From Actinomycetota bacterium (GTDB lineage: Bacteria; Actinomycetota; Actinomycetes; S36-B12), in assembly GCA_003456155.1 (NCBI GenBank), contig DMPC01000036.1:2181-14503 (forward strand): a stretch of 12,323 nucleotides of DNA. Reading direction: 5' to 3'. Shown piece after piece: positions 1 through 6,448 of the stretch. The notes beneath the pieces were generated by a model, which was given only the letters and a program-made list of their open reading frames with translations, did not search any database and was not told where the DNA came from. The stretch's first letter is position 1. The number at the start of each line of letters is the position of its first letter. Both the position numbers and the translations under genes were made by a program.

Positions 1-1199
1 GCGGCGCTGCACACCTGCGCACGCGCGTCATCCGAGTTGCTCATGACAGCAGCGATGCGGGCGCCGAGGGCGATCCGCTGGGCTCCGGTGAGCGTTGCCG
101 CGTCGATGATGAGGTCGGGCTTCTCCGCGACCGCCATGCCGAGCGCGTCGGCCAGAATGAGTCGCCCCTCGGCATCGGTGTTGAGCACCTCGACGGTCGT
201 GCCGTCGAAGACGGTGATGACGTCACCGGGGCGCTGGGCGGTGCCACTGGGCATGTTCTCGGCCGTCGGCACCCATCCGGTGACGCGGACCGGCAGGCCG
301 AGTCGGGCGATGGCCTGCAGGGCCCCGATGACGGCGGCAGCCCCGCCCATGTCGGCCTTCATCTCGTCCATGCTCGCCGCGGGCTTGATGGAGATGCCTC
401 CGGTGTCGAAGGTGATCCCCTTGCCCACGAGCGCGAGGTGCGCGGTGGCGCCCTCAGGGGCGTATTCCATCCTCACCAGCCGCGGAGGGTGGGCTGATCC
501 CATGCCGACGGCGAGGATCCCGCCGCAGCCGTCCCGCTGGAGATCGGGGACCTCCCAGACCGTCACGTCGACGGGAAGGTCCGCGACGGCATCGACCGCC
601 GCGGCGGCCAGCTCGACGGGGTGCAGGGCCGACGGAGGAGTGTTGACGAGGTCACGGGCGAGGAAGACCCCGTCCGCCACGATGGCGATGTCCTTGATCG
701 CACGCTTCTGGTCGGCGGTCGGCTCGGCGTCGAGCAGGACGGTGATGCTGCGCACGGGAGCGGGCCGACCCTTGCGGGACTTGCCGCGGAACTCCACGAA
801 GTCGTACGCGGCGAGCAGGGCTCCGAGGGAGAGGGCCAGCAGGGCCTCGTCGTCGGCGACGGGCGCGCTGATGGCGACCCGTCGGGTTCCGGCCAGCGAT
901 CGCACGGCCGAGCCGATGGCTCGCATGACCGTCTCGGCATCACCTGACGCGTCGCCCATGCCGATGCCCACGACGAGCGGGGCACTGACGCCGCTGCCTC
1001 CGGGAATCCGGGTCAGCTCGCCGCTCTTGCCGGTCGCACCGACGGCGGCGAAGGACTCCGCGAGCCGGGTCCGCTGGGCTGCCGTGAGCCGGGGGCTCGT
1101 CACCTCCGGCTTCTTGCCCTTGCCGGACGTGAGCGTCACGACGAGAGCATCGGTGGAGACGGTGCTGGGATTGCCGGTGGCGAGTGAGATGGAGGTCAT
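1..1199 (-). CDS. pepA: Leucyl aminopeptidase (M17 family), C-terminus cut by window edge
   Basis: Cytosolic dinuclear-metal aminopeptidase that removes N-terminal residues from peptides. Reading the minus strand from ATG at 1199-1197 gives 399 uninterrupted codons that run off the left edge; the family is usually about 480-520 residues, so roughly the last 100 are missing. The N-terminal domain covers about residues 1-170. The catalytic domain carries GKGITFDTGGISIKP (259-273), KADMGG (281-286) and NTDAEGRL (340-347), the M17 signature. By family knowledge K260, D265, D283, D342 and E344 should be metal ligands, and K272 and R346 catalytic. The start is supported by a TAGGGT box exactly 6 nt upstream and no good Shine-Dalgarno, so the mRNA is probably leaderless. 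It is divergent from the permease across a 56-bp gap. The identification is secure; I see no frameshift or lost key residue. Confidence 0.95.
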   Translation of the reverse strand, partial: MTSISLATGNPSTVSTDALVVTLTSGKGKKPEVTSPRLTAAQRTRLAESFAAVGATGKSGELTRIPGGSGVSAPLVVGIGMGDASGDAETVMRAIGSAVRSLAGTRRVAISAPVADDEALLALSLGALLAAYDFVEFRGKSRKGRPAPVRSITVLLDAEPTADQKRAIKDIAIVADGVFLARDLVNTPPSALHPVELAAAAVDAVADLPVDVTVWEVPDLQRDGCGGILAVGMGSAHPPRLVRMEYAPEGATAHLALVGKGITFDTGGISIKPAASMDEMKADMGGAAAVIGALQAIARLGLPVRVTGWVPTAENMPSGTAQRPGDVITVFDGTTVEVLNTDAEGRLILADALGMAVAEKPDLIIDAATLTGAQRIALGARIAAVMSNSDDARAQVCSA

Positions 1200-1205
1200 T
1201 GCGGC

Positions 1206-1211
1206 ACCCTA
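1206..1211 (-). promoter_or_regulatory. Putative -10 box of pepA (leaderless start)
   Basis: The minus strand reads TAGGGT, fitting the actinobacterial SigA-type -10 consensus TANNNT, followed by exactly 6 nt and then the pepA ATG. This spacing places the transcription start at or next to the A of the start codon. No convincing -35 element is seen at 16-18 nt upstream. The spacing is identical to that of the two boxes ahead of the permease and gcvT. Confidence 0.55.
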
Positions 1212-1243
1212 GTCAGTAGCGGTCCGTCAGGTGCTCGGGCCGC

Positions 1244-1249
1244 TAACGT
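1244..1249 (+). promoter_or_regulatory. Putative -10 box of the APC permease (leaderless start)
   Basis: TAACGT matches TANNNT and ends 6 nt before the ATG at 1256. There is no Shine-Dalgarno between it and the ATG (the spacer is CACGCC), so transcription probably begins at the start codon. No clear -35 box. It lies in the 56-bp gap shared with the divergent pepA promoter, and the two -10 boxes are 32 bp apart. Confidence 0.55.
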
Positions 1250-1255
1250 CACGCC

Positions 1256-2650
1256 ATGGCCTCGCTGCGTCGGAATCTCGGAGTCCTAGGCGCCATCGCC
1301 ATTTCCCTGGCGGTCATGGGCCCCAGCATGGGGGTGTCGCTCAACCCGCAGGCCATCGCGGAGCAAGTCGGGCCGGCCGTTCCGACAACCTTCCTGATCG
1401 CGGCGGTTCCGCTGTCGATCATCACAGCGTCCTTCGTCGTTCTCACTCGGCGGCGAGGATCTGCTGGATCGCTCTTCGGACTTGTCGGGGCGGAGATCGG
1501 GCCGCGCACGGGCACAAGTGCTGGGCTTTGGCTCCTGACCTGCTACGTCTGCGCCTCGGCCATCACTGCGCTGTCGTTCGGCATCTTCATGACGACCCTC
1601 CTTCAGGAACTGGGCTGGTCGACCAGTGCCGCCCTCGTTCCTGTGGCCCTAGCGCTTGTGATCCTCCCAGTCACGACTTTCCTCGCGGGCCGCACGATGC
1701 GCACTCTCGGTCATGTGCTCCTCGTCCTTGAGGGACTGACGATGGTGGCGATCCTCGTTGTCGTCGGGATCACGTGGTTCGAGCTCGCGAACGGCGGCGG
1801 TCCCCAAGGGCAGGCCGTCGACATGAGCGACTTCACGCTCGAGGGCGTCTCGGCCGGAGCCGTCGCGCTGGCGCTCACGTTCGCGCTTCTGTCGAGCGCC
1901 GGCTTCGAGGGTTCGGCGGCAGCGGGAGAGGAAACCGACCAGCCGAGGCGCACTATTCCGGTAGCACTGGTCATCACGACGACGGTGACAAGCGTCTTCT
2001 TCATCGTGGTCACGATGGTTGCCGTCTGGGCGTTCGGCACGACTCCCAAGGAGCTCGACGCGTTCACGTCTTCCGGCTCCCTGCCCGCCGACATGGCCAA
2101 CGTCTACGTCAGTGATCTGATGGGCGACCTCATCACGCTGGGCGGTGCGGTGTCCTCGTTCGCGTGCATGATCGGAGCCCAGGTCGCCGGCGGGCGAGTG
2201 CTGTTTGCCTTTGGGCGTGACGGCGTCCTGCCTCGGCGCTATTCCAGGCTGTCGCTTCACGGCACGCCCGTGCGGGCGAGTGCCACGATCGGGGTGCTGG
2301 CCTGGCTGTTCACCGCGTTCGCCTGCCTCGTCACCGGGTTCGACGCCTTCGATGCGTTCGAGTTGACGAGCGACACTGCCGGGCTGCTGTTCGCCTGCGC
2401 CTACAGCACCGCGTGCGCCGCCGCTGCCGTCGTCCTGTGGCGAGGAGGTCGCGGACGAGGGTGGGCTGCGGTTCCCGCCTTCGGCATCGTCATCCTCATC
2501 GCCATGATCGGAATGCAGCTCTTTCCGCTGCCCTCGGGCTGGGAGCTGATCGCTCCCGTCGTCGCCCTGGCAGCGCTGCTGGCAGGTGGGGTCGTGGGCC
2601 GCACGCGCGGACAGCGCGCCAACTCCGTCCTCTCCGAGTCGGGCGGGTGA
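1256..2650 (+). CDS. APC-superfamily amino acid permease
   Basis: Inner-membrane secondary transporter of 464 residues, the usual length for the amino acid-polyamine-organocation (APC) superfamily. About 12 hydrophobic segments can be seen. The N-terminal segment has the broken-helix pattern SLAVMGPSMG (residues 17-26), where APC proteins bind substrate. The region near residues 216-235 carries the typical GFEGSAAAGEE followed by PRRTIP, the conserved TM6 and loop motif. The C-terminal tail after about residue 450 is short and charged. The substrate cannot be read from the sequence; an amino acid or polyamine driven by a cation gradient is the family expectation. The ATG at 1256 is chosen because TAACGT lies 6 nt before it and the protein then begins at the conserved N-terminus. 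It ends 22 bp before gcvT, on the same strand, but gcvT appears to have its own promoter. Confidence 0.88.
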   Translation: MASLRRNLGVLGAIAISLAVMGPSMGVSLNPQAIAEQVGPAVPTTFLIAAVPLSIITASFVVLTRRRGSAGSLFGLVGAEIGPRTGTSAGLWLLTCYVCASAITALSFGIFMTTLLQELGWSTSAALVPVALALVILPVTTFLAGRTMRTLGHVLLVLEGLTMVAILVVVGITWFELANGGGPQGQAVDMSDFTLEGVSAGAVALALTFALLSSAGFEGSAAAGEETDQPRRTIPVALVITTTVTSVFFIVVTMVAVWAFGTTPKELDAFTSSGSLPADMANVYVSDLMGDLITLGGAVSSFACMIGAQVAGGRVLFAFGRDGVLPRRYSRLSLHGTPVRASATIGVLAWLFTAFACLVTGFDAFDAFELTSDTAGLLFACAYSTACAAAAVVLWRGGRGRGWAAVPAFGIVILIAMIGMQLFPLPSGWELIAPVVALAALLAGGVVGRTRGQRANSVLSESGG

Positions 2651-2660
2651 GGGTCGGCAC

Positions 2661-2666
2661 TACGGT
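2661..2666 (+). promoter_or_regulatory. Putative -10 box of gcvT (leaderless start)
   Basis: TACGGT matches TANNNT and is followed by the 6-nt spacer GCAGAC and then the gcvT ATG at 2673. It sits inside the 22-bp gap after the permease stop codon. It fixes the gcvT start and implies that gcvT can be transcribed independently of the permease. No clear -35 element. Confidence 0.55.
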
Positions 2667-2672
2667 GCAGAC

Positions 2673-3791
2673 ATGACCGATGCGCCACTGAAGCACACGC
2701 CACTGCACGACCGGCACCTGGCCGCTGGAGCCAAGATGGCCGATTTCGGTGGCTGGGACATGCCGATCGAGTACACCGGCACGGTCGCGGAGCACACGGC
2801 CGTGCGCGAGGCGGTGGGCGTCTTCGACGTGTCGCACATGGGGAAGGTCGCCGTCGACGGTCCCGGCGCAGTCGCGTGGCTCAACTCTCTGCTGGCCAAT
2901 GATCTCGACCGCATCGGTGCGGGGCAGGCGCAGTACTCGATGCTCCTCAACGACAGTGGCGGTGTCATCGACGACCTGATCGTGTACCGATGGTCGGACG
3001 ACTCGGCCATGGTCATCCCCAACGCGTCGAACTCCGCGCGCGTGGTGGCCGCTCTTCGTGGGCGACTCGTCGACGGCATAACGGTGGACGATCGTCATCT
3101 GGCGCACGGAATCATCGCCGTGCAGGGGCCGCTGAGTGCCGAGGTGCTCGCTGAGCTGGGCCTGCCCACCGAGCACGACTACATGGCGATGGAGCGGGCG
3201 TCCTGGCAGGGCGCGGACGTCGTGGTCTGCCGAACCGGATACACCGGGGAGCACGGCTTCGAGATCGTCGCGCCGAACGAGGTGCTGGGGGATCTGTGGG
3301 ATGCCCTCATCGCGGCCGGCACCCCACGCGGACTCCTCCCGGCTGGGCTGGGGGCCCGCGACACGCTGCGCACGGAGATGGGATACCCCCTGCACGGCCA
3401 GGACATCAGTCCGACGATCACTCCCGTGCAGGCGATGCTGGGCTGGGCGATCGGCTGGGACAAGCCCGAGTTCCTCGGTCGCGATGCGCTCGTGGCCGAA
3501 CGCGCTGCCGGTCCGGCCCGACGGCTGCGCGGCCTCCTCGCCCTGGAGCGTGGGATTCCCCGTGCCCACATGGCCGTCCACCAGTCGAGTGGATCACAGG
3601 ATCCCCTCGCAGGGCCCATCGTCGGCGAGGTCACCAGTGGCACCTTCTCGCCCACGCTGAAGCAGGGCATCGCGCTCGCCCTTCTCGACCCATCGATCGA
3701 GGTGGATGACGAGGTCGTCGTCGATGTCCGGGGGCGGCCCAGCCGATTCCGCGTCGTCAAGCCACCCTTCGTGCAGCCGTCCACGCGCTGA
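2673..3791 (+). CDS. gcvT: Glycine cleavage system aminomethyltransferase (T-protein)
   Basis: Tetrahydrofolate-dependent aminomethyltransferase. It releases ammonia from the aminomethyl-lipoyl H-protein and passes the one-carbon unit to THF, giving 5,10-methylene-THF. The 372-residue length is normal. Visible family motifs are FDVSHMGK (51-58), GGVIDDLIVYR (96-106, containing the conserved catalytic aspartate at D100 or D101), TGYTGEHGFEI (188-198), GLGARDTLR (225-233) and VTSGTFSPTLK (320-330). The open frame extends upstream to 2586, but homologues begin with residues like LKHTPLHDRH, and the TACGGT box 6 nt before 2673 supports this start. gcvP, gcvH and lipoamide dehydrogenase are not in the window, so the rest of the complex is encoded elsewhere. 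All motifs are canonical, which argues against a divergent YgfZ-type paralogue. Confidence 0.96.
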   Translation: MTDAPLKHTPLHDRHLAAGAKMADFGGWDMPIEYTGTVAEHTAVREAVGVFDVSHMGKVAVDGPGAVAWLNSLLANDLDRIGAGQAQYSMLLNDSGGVIDDLIVYRWSDDSAMVIPNASNSARVVAALRGRLVDGITVDDRHLAHGIIAVQGPLSAEVLAELGLPTEHDYMAMERASWQGADVVVCRTGYTGEHGFEIVAPNEVLGDLWDALIAAGTPRGLLPAGLGARDTLRTEMGYPLHGQDISPTITPVQAMLGWAIGWDKPEFLGRDALVAERAAGPARRLRGLLALERGIPRAHMAVHQSSGSQDPLAGPIVGEVTSGTFSPTLKQGIALALLDPSIEVDDEVVVDVRGRPSRFRVVKPPFVQPSTR

Positions 3792-3803
3792 AGCCCCGGG
3801 GAC

Positions 3804-3821
3804 GTTCGGGCACGCCCGGGC
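3804..3821 (+). terminator. Possible weak hairpin downstream of gcvT
   Basis: In the 34-bp gap between the convergent gcvT and CobT-like genes, GTTCGGG and CCCGGGC can pair as a 7-bp stem (two G-U pairs) around a CACG loop in the gcvT transcript. On the opposite strand the wobble pairs become C-A mismatches, so the stem is much weaker there. There is no T-tract, so a classical Rho-independent terminator is not shown; GC-rich actinobacteria often use such hairpins without a U-run. Confidence 0.3.
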
Positions 3822-3825
3822 ACGT

Positions 3826-4593
3826 TCAGTCGGACGTCGGGGCGATGAGGTCCAGGAGGGTCACGATGGCCCTCGCTCCCCAGCCCTCCTCATCGGTGAG
3901 CCCGAGGGGAAGCCCGGCAGGCAGGTCGATCCGAGCCCGCGCTGCAGTCCGAGCCGGGTCAGCCGAGGTTGCTGCGGCGCGCCACCAGTGACGTGCTCGG
4001 TGGGCCAGGCGATCAGCGACGAGCGCTCCGGCCCACTCATCGGTGCCGTCGATCAGGCACGGGGTGCCGCGTGCGGCAGCGCCGATCAGGATGCCGGCCA
4101 CGGTCGCGATGTGCTGAGCCTGCAGGGCCTGCAGCATCGCCACCTGATCGCCGATGAGGTCACGATGGTCGGCCATGAGATCCCGTACTGCGGCGCAGGA
4201 CGCCATCCACTCGGCATCCGGCATTCCCTCGGGCTGGTGCGTCACTGCTGCGGCATCGCGCTTGGTGAGCAGTCCGATGATGCTGCGCGCAGTGACGAGG
4301 TCCCGACTGCCGGCTCGGGGGACGATCAGGGTGGCGCCGGAGTCGATCGCCCGATCCGCTTCGCTCAGGCCCGCGATCAGTGCATCCTCAGCACTCATCG
4401 CGTCGGTGCCCGTGACGGTGCCCGTGACGATGACCTGGGCGATGGGGCGCGCCGACCCGGTGCGCTGCGCCCACCACACATCGAGTTCGCCGAGAGCCCC
4501 GGTGAGTCCCGATCGAGGGGAGTCGGGGTGGTCTGCGGGGGCGGCGATCCGTGCGATCGTCGCGCCGAGTGCATTCGTGGGGGGCGTGCTCAT
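3826..4593 (-). CDS. CobT-like protein, shortened paralogue of nicotinate-nucleotide:DMB phosphoribosyltransferase
   Basis: 255 residues, about 100 shorter than CobT (351 residues at 5393-6448). By eye it follows CobT in three blocks. Residues 32-45 (GALGELDVWWAQ) match the CobT GALGRLE..VWLA helix; the strand IAQVIVTG (51-58) matches PRLVILAG; DAMSAEDALIAGL (64-76) matches DAMTLAECREALALG. The roughly 75-80 residues of CobT between the last two blocks, including GDHGV, are absent. Where CobT has GDMGIGNT, this protein has PRAGSRD (92-98). The C-terminus keeps LIDGTDEWAGALVADRL (180-196) and EEGWGA (235-240), which aligns with GEGTGA, so the catalytic-type glutamate may survive. It is the last gene of the operon, 36 bp after cobS, with weak GAGGGA before its ATG. 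The frame is intact, so it is probably functional. Role unknown: a regulatory or heterodimer partner of CobT, or a changed activity. Confidence 0.75.
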   Translation of the reverse strand: MSTPPTNALGATIARIAAPADHPDSPRSGLTGALGELDVWWAQRTGSARPIAQVIVTGTVTGTDAMSAEDALIAGLSEADRAIDSGATLIVPRAGSRDLVTARSIIGLLTKRDAAAVTHQPEGMPDAEWMASCAAVRDLMADHRDLIGDQVAMLQALQAQHIATVAGILIGAAARGTPCLIDGTDEWAGALVADRLAHRARHWWRAAATSADPARTAARARIDLPAGLPLGLTDEEGWGARAIVTLLDLIAPTSD

Positions 4594-4602
4594 CCCTGAT
4601 CC

Positions 4603-4619
4603 CTCGTGGTGATCACGAG
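4603..4619. repeat. Short perfect inverted repeat in the cobS-CobT-like gap
   Basis: CTCGTG-GTGAT-CACGAG is a perfect 6-bp inverted repeat with a 5-nt spacer; it also contains the 8-bp palindrome GTGATCAC (4609-4616). It lies in the 36-bp gap between cobS and the CobT-like gene. One arm overlaps the GAGGGA ribosome-binding candidate of the CobT-like gene, so an RNA hairpin here could damp its translation. It could also be chance. Confidence 0.4.
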
Positions 4620-4629
4620 TCGATGCCTA

Positions 4630-5403
4630 TCACGTCATCACCAGCAGGACGAGCACGGTGGTCATGGCCAGTTCGCCCGAGGCTCCCAGGGTGTCACCCG
4701 TGATGCCCCCGAGGCGCCGGCGCGCGATTCGGGCGAGGACAACGCCCACGAGGATTCCGCCGATGATGCTCACGGTGGTGGCCAGGGCTGCGGGCGATCC
4801 GTGCGCCCGACCCACGGCACCGGCGAAGAGCAGCGTCCAGCCGAGTGTCGTCAGCCATGCCGCCCATGTCGGCACGGCGCCGGCCACTGTCGCCCCCAGC
4901 CCGTCGGGGCGTGCGGCGGGGAAGGCGGGCGTGCAGGAGATCATCATGGCGAGACGGCCCGTCACGACGGCGATGACCACGGCTCCCGCCCCCGCGCCCC
5001 GATCGAGCAGGTCCCCGAGGGCGATCACTTGGATGACCAGCGTCAGGACGAGCACCACCACCCCGAAGGGGCCGATGTCCGATCGCCGTGCGATCTCCAG
5101 CGCCTGCGTGGCTGGACGCCCACTGCCGAGGGCGTCGGCGGTGTCGGCCAGGCCGTCGAGGTGCAGCGCCCGGGTGAGCCACGCGAGCATGCCGATGGCG
5201 AGCGCTCCGCCGAGGAGCCCGGGGGTGTCCGTCATCGTGACGAGGATCTGCGCGAGCACGCCGATGATGAGGGTCGGGACGATCATCACCGCAGGCCCGA
5301 GCAGCATGGCCGCGCGGGCCGACTCCCGGCCGACCGTTGCGGGGGGCGGCACGGGGATCCGCGTGAACGTCCCGATGGCCAGCCGCCAGCCGTCAGTGCG
5401 CAC
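4630..5403 (-). CDS. cobS: Adenosylcobinamide-GDP ribazoletransferase (cobalamin synthase)
   Basis: Integral membrane enzyme that joins AdoCbi-GDP to alpha-ribazole (or its 5'-phosphate), giving AdoCbl (or its phosphate) and GMP, the last assembly step of the nucleotide loop. With a GTG start at 5403 it has 257 residues, normal for CobS. Motifs are GTFTRIPVP (11-19), HLDGLADTADAL (81-92, the acidic motif), SDIGPFG (108-114) and GGITGDTLGAS (232-242). About six or seven hydrophobic segments are visible, at roughly 32-56, 62-78, 114-132, 138-156, 178-198 and 208-226. The frame stays open upstream to 5835, but GTG 5403 starts right before the conserved N-terminus, has AGGGG 9 nt upstream, and overlaps the cobT stop by 11 bp, a sign of coupled translation. 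The upstream gene makes its co-substrate. Confidence 0.93.
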   Translation of the reverse strand: MRTDGWRLAIGTFTRIPVPPPATVGRESARAAMLLGPAVMIVPTLIIGVLAQILVTMTDTPGLLGGALAIGMLAWLTRALHLDGLADTADALGSGRPATQALEIARRSDIGPFGVVVLVLTLVIQVIALGDLLDRGAGAGAVVIAVVTGRLAMMISCTPAFPAARPDGLGATVAGAVPTWAAWLTTLGWTLLFAGAVGRAHGSPAALATTVSIIGGILVGVVLARIARRRLGGITGDTLGASGELAMTTVLVLLVMT

Positions 5404-6448
5404 GGTCGGAGACCCCTGCGCTGTCGAACGTGGCCATCTCGCCGAGGGTGTTCGCGGCGGCAGCGAGCATGGGCAGGGCGAGCAGGGCGCCGGTGCCCTC
5501 GCCGAGTCGCAGATCCAGTCGCACGAGCGGTTCGAGGCCCAGGTGCGCGAGTGCTGCAGCCGAGGCGGGCTCGGTGGACAGGTGCCCGGCGGCCCACCAG
5601 GCGGAGCTGCCGGGTGCGATCCGCTCCGCCACGAGGCCTGCACTGCACGACACCACCCCGTCGAGGATCGCGGGCATGCCACGCTCCGCGGCGCGGGCAA
5701 GCAGGCCTGCGGTGACGGCAATGTCAGGGCTCCCGACGGTCGCGAGCAGGGCCTCGGGATCGTCCCGCGAATCCCGGCCCCTCTCGACCGCGAGGGCGAC
5801 CGCGCGATGCTTGCGCGCCCAGGTCGCGTCATCAACGCCCGTTCCCCGACCCGTCACCTCGTCGGGGCTCGCACCGGTGATGAGCGACACGAGGGTGGCA
5901 GCGACCGTGGTGTTGCCGATCCCCATGTCGCCGGCGATGAGCACGTCGGCACCGGCCTCGATCTCCTCGTCAGCGATGGCGCGTCCGAGGGCGAGTGCCT
6001 CCCGGCATTCGGCGAGCGTCATCGCGTCCTCGCGATCGATCGATCCGGATCCCCGCCTGATGCGTCGGCGCACGACGTCGGGTGCTCGTCCGTCCAGATA
6101 GTCCTCAGGTGCGTCGACGCTGACATCGACGACCCGGACAGTGACCCCGAACTGGCGTGCCAGCACATTGGCCGCCGCGCCGCCGGCGATGAAGTTCGCG
6201 ACCATCTGCGCCGTGACCTCGGTCGGATAGGCCGACGTCCCCGCCTGGCGGGCCACTCCGTGATCGCCGGCCAGGATTACCAGGCGCGGATGACAAAAGG
6301 GCTCGGGCGGGCAGTGGCCCTGCACGGCCGCGAGCCAGACGGAGGCAGCCTCGAGGCGGCCCAGGGCGCCCGCGGGCTTGGTGAGCGACGCCTGTCGCGC
6401 GAGTGCCTGCTGCGCGGCGGTGGCCGACGGAGGAGCCACCGCTCTCAT
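5393..6448 (-). CDS. cobT: Nicotinate-nucleotide:5,6-dimethylbenzimidazole phosphoribosyltransferase
   Basis: Transfers the phosphoribosyl group of nicotinate mononucleotide to 5,6-dimethylbenzimidazole, giving alpha-ribazole 5'-phosphate for CobS. The 351-residue length is typical. Motifs: GALGRLE (27-33), GDHGVARQG-like segment (61-69), the phosphate-binding GDMGIGNTT (173-181), ILDGVVSCSAG (261-271) and RLGEGTGA (314-321), whose E317 corresponds to the catalytic glutamate of the Salmonella enzyme. The start is the ATG at 6448, which overlaps the CobU-fusion stop as ATGA and has AGGTGG at suitable spacing. The frame stays open upstream to 6880, but that extension lies inside the CobU coding region and matches nothing. 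The residues needed for catalysis look complete, unlike the shorter paralogue two genes downstream. Confidence 0.95.
   Translation of the reverse strand: MRAVAPPSATAAQQALARQASLTKPAGALGRLEAASVWLAAVQGHCPPEPFCHPRLVILAGDHGVARQAGTSAYPTEVTAQMVANFIAGGAAANVLARQFGVTVRVVDVSVDAPEDYLDGRAPDVVRRRIRRGSGSIDREDAMTLAECREALALGRAIADEEIEAGADVLIAGDMGIGNTTVAATLVSLITGASPDEVTGRGTGVDDATWARKHRAVALAVERGRDSRDDPEALLATVGSPDIAVTAGLLARAAERGMPAILDGVVSCSAGLVAERIAPGSSAWWAAGHLSTEPASAAALAHLGLEPLVRLDLRLGEGTGALLALPMLAAAANTLGEMATFDSAGVSDRAH

Noticed and set aside
37..1212. Long open frame of 391 codons on the plus strand opposite pepA
   Set aside because: Low-complexity Ser/Arg/Ala/Met translation with no family resemblance; it is the antisense shadow of the clearly recognisable pepA in GC-rich DNA.
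2586..2672. Upstream start for gcvT at 2586 overlapping the permease
   Set aside because: It would add 29 residues unlike GcvT N-termini and would place the promoter-like TACGGT inside the gene; the start at 2673 fits homologue length.
3793..3801. CCCCGGGG palindrome after the gcvT stop
   Set aside because: An 8-bp self-complementary run with no loop is common in DNA of this composition and shows no partner site.
3826..4593. CobT paralogue as a decaying pseudogene
   Set aside because: No stop or frameshift, codon bias like the neighbours, matched blocks at both ends and a retained glutamate motif; decay would not be expected to leave this. It remains possible only if relatives show a full-length gene here.
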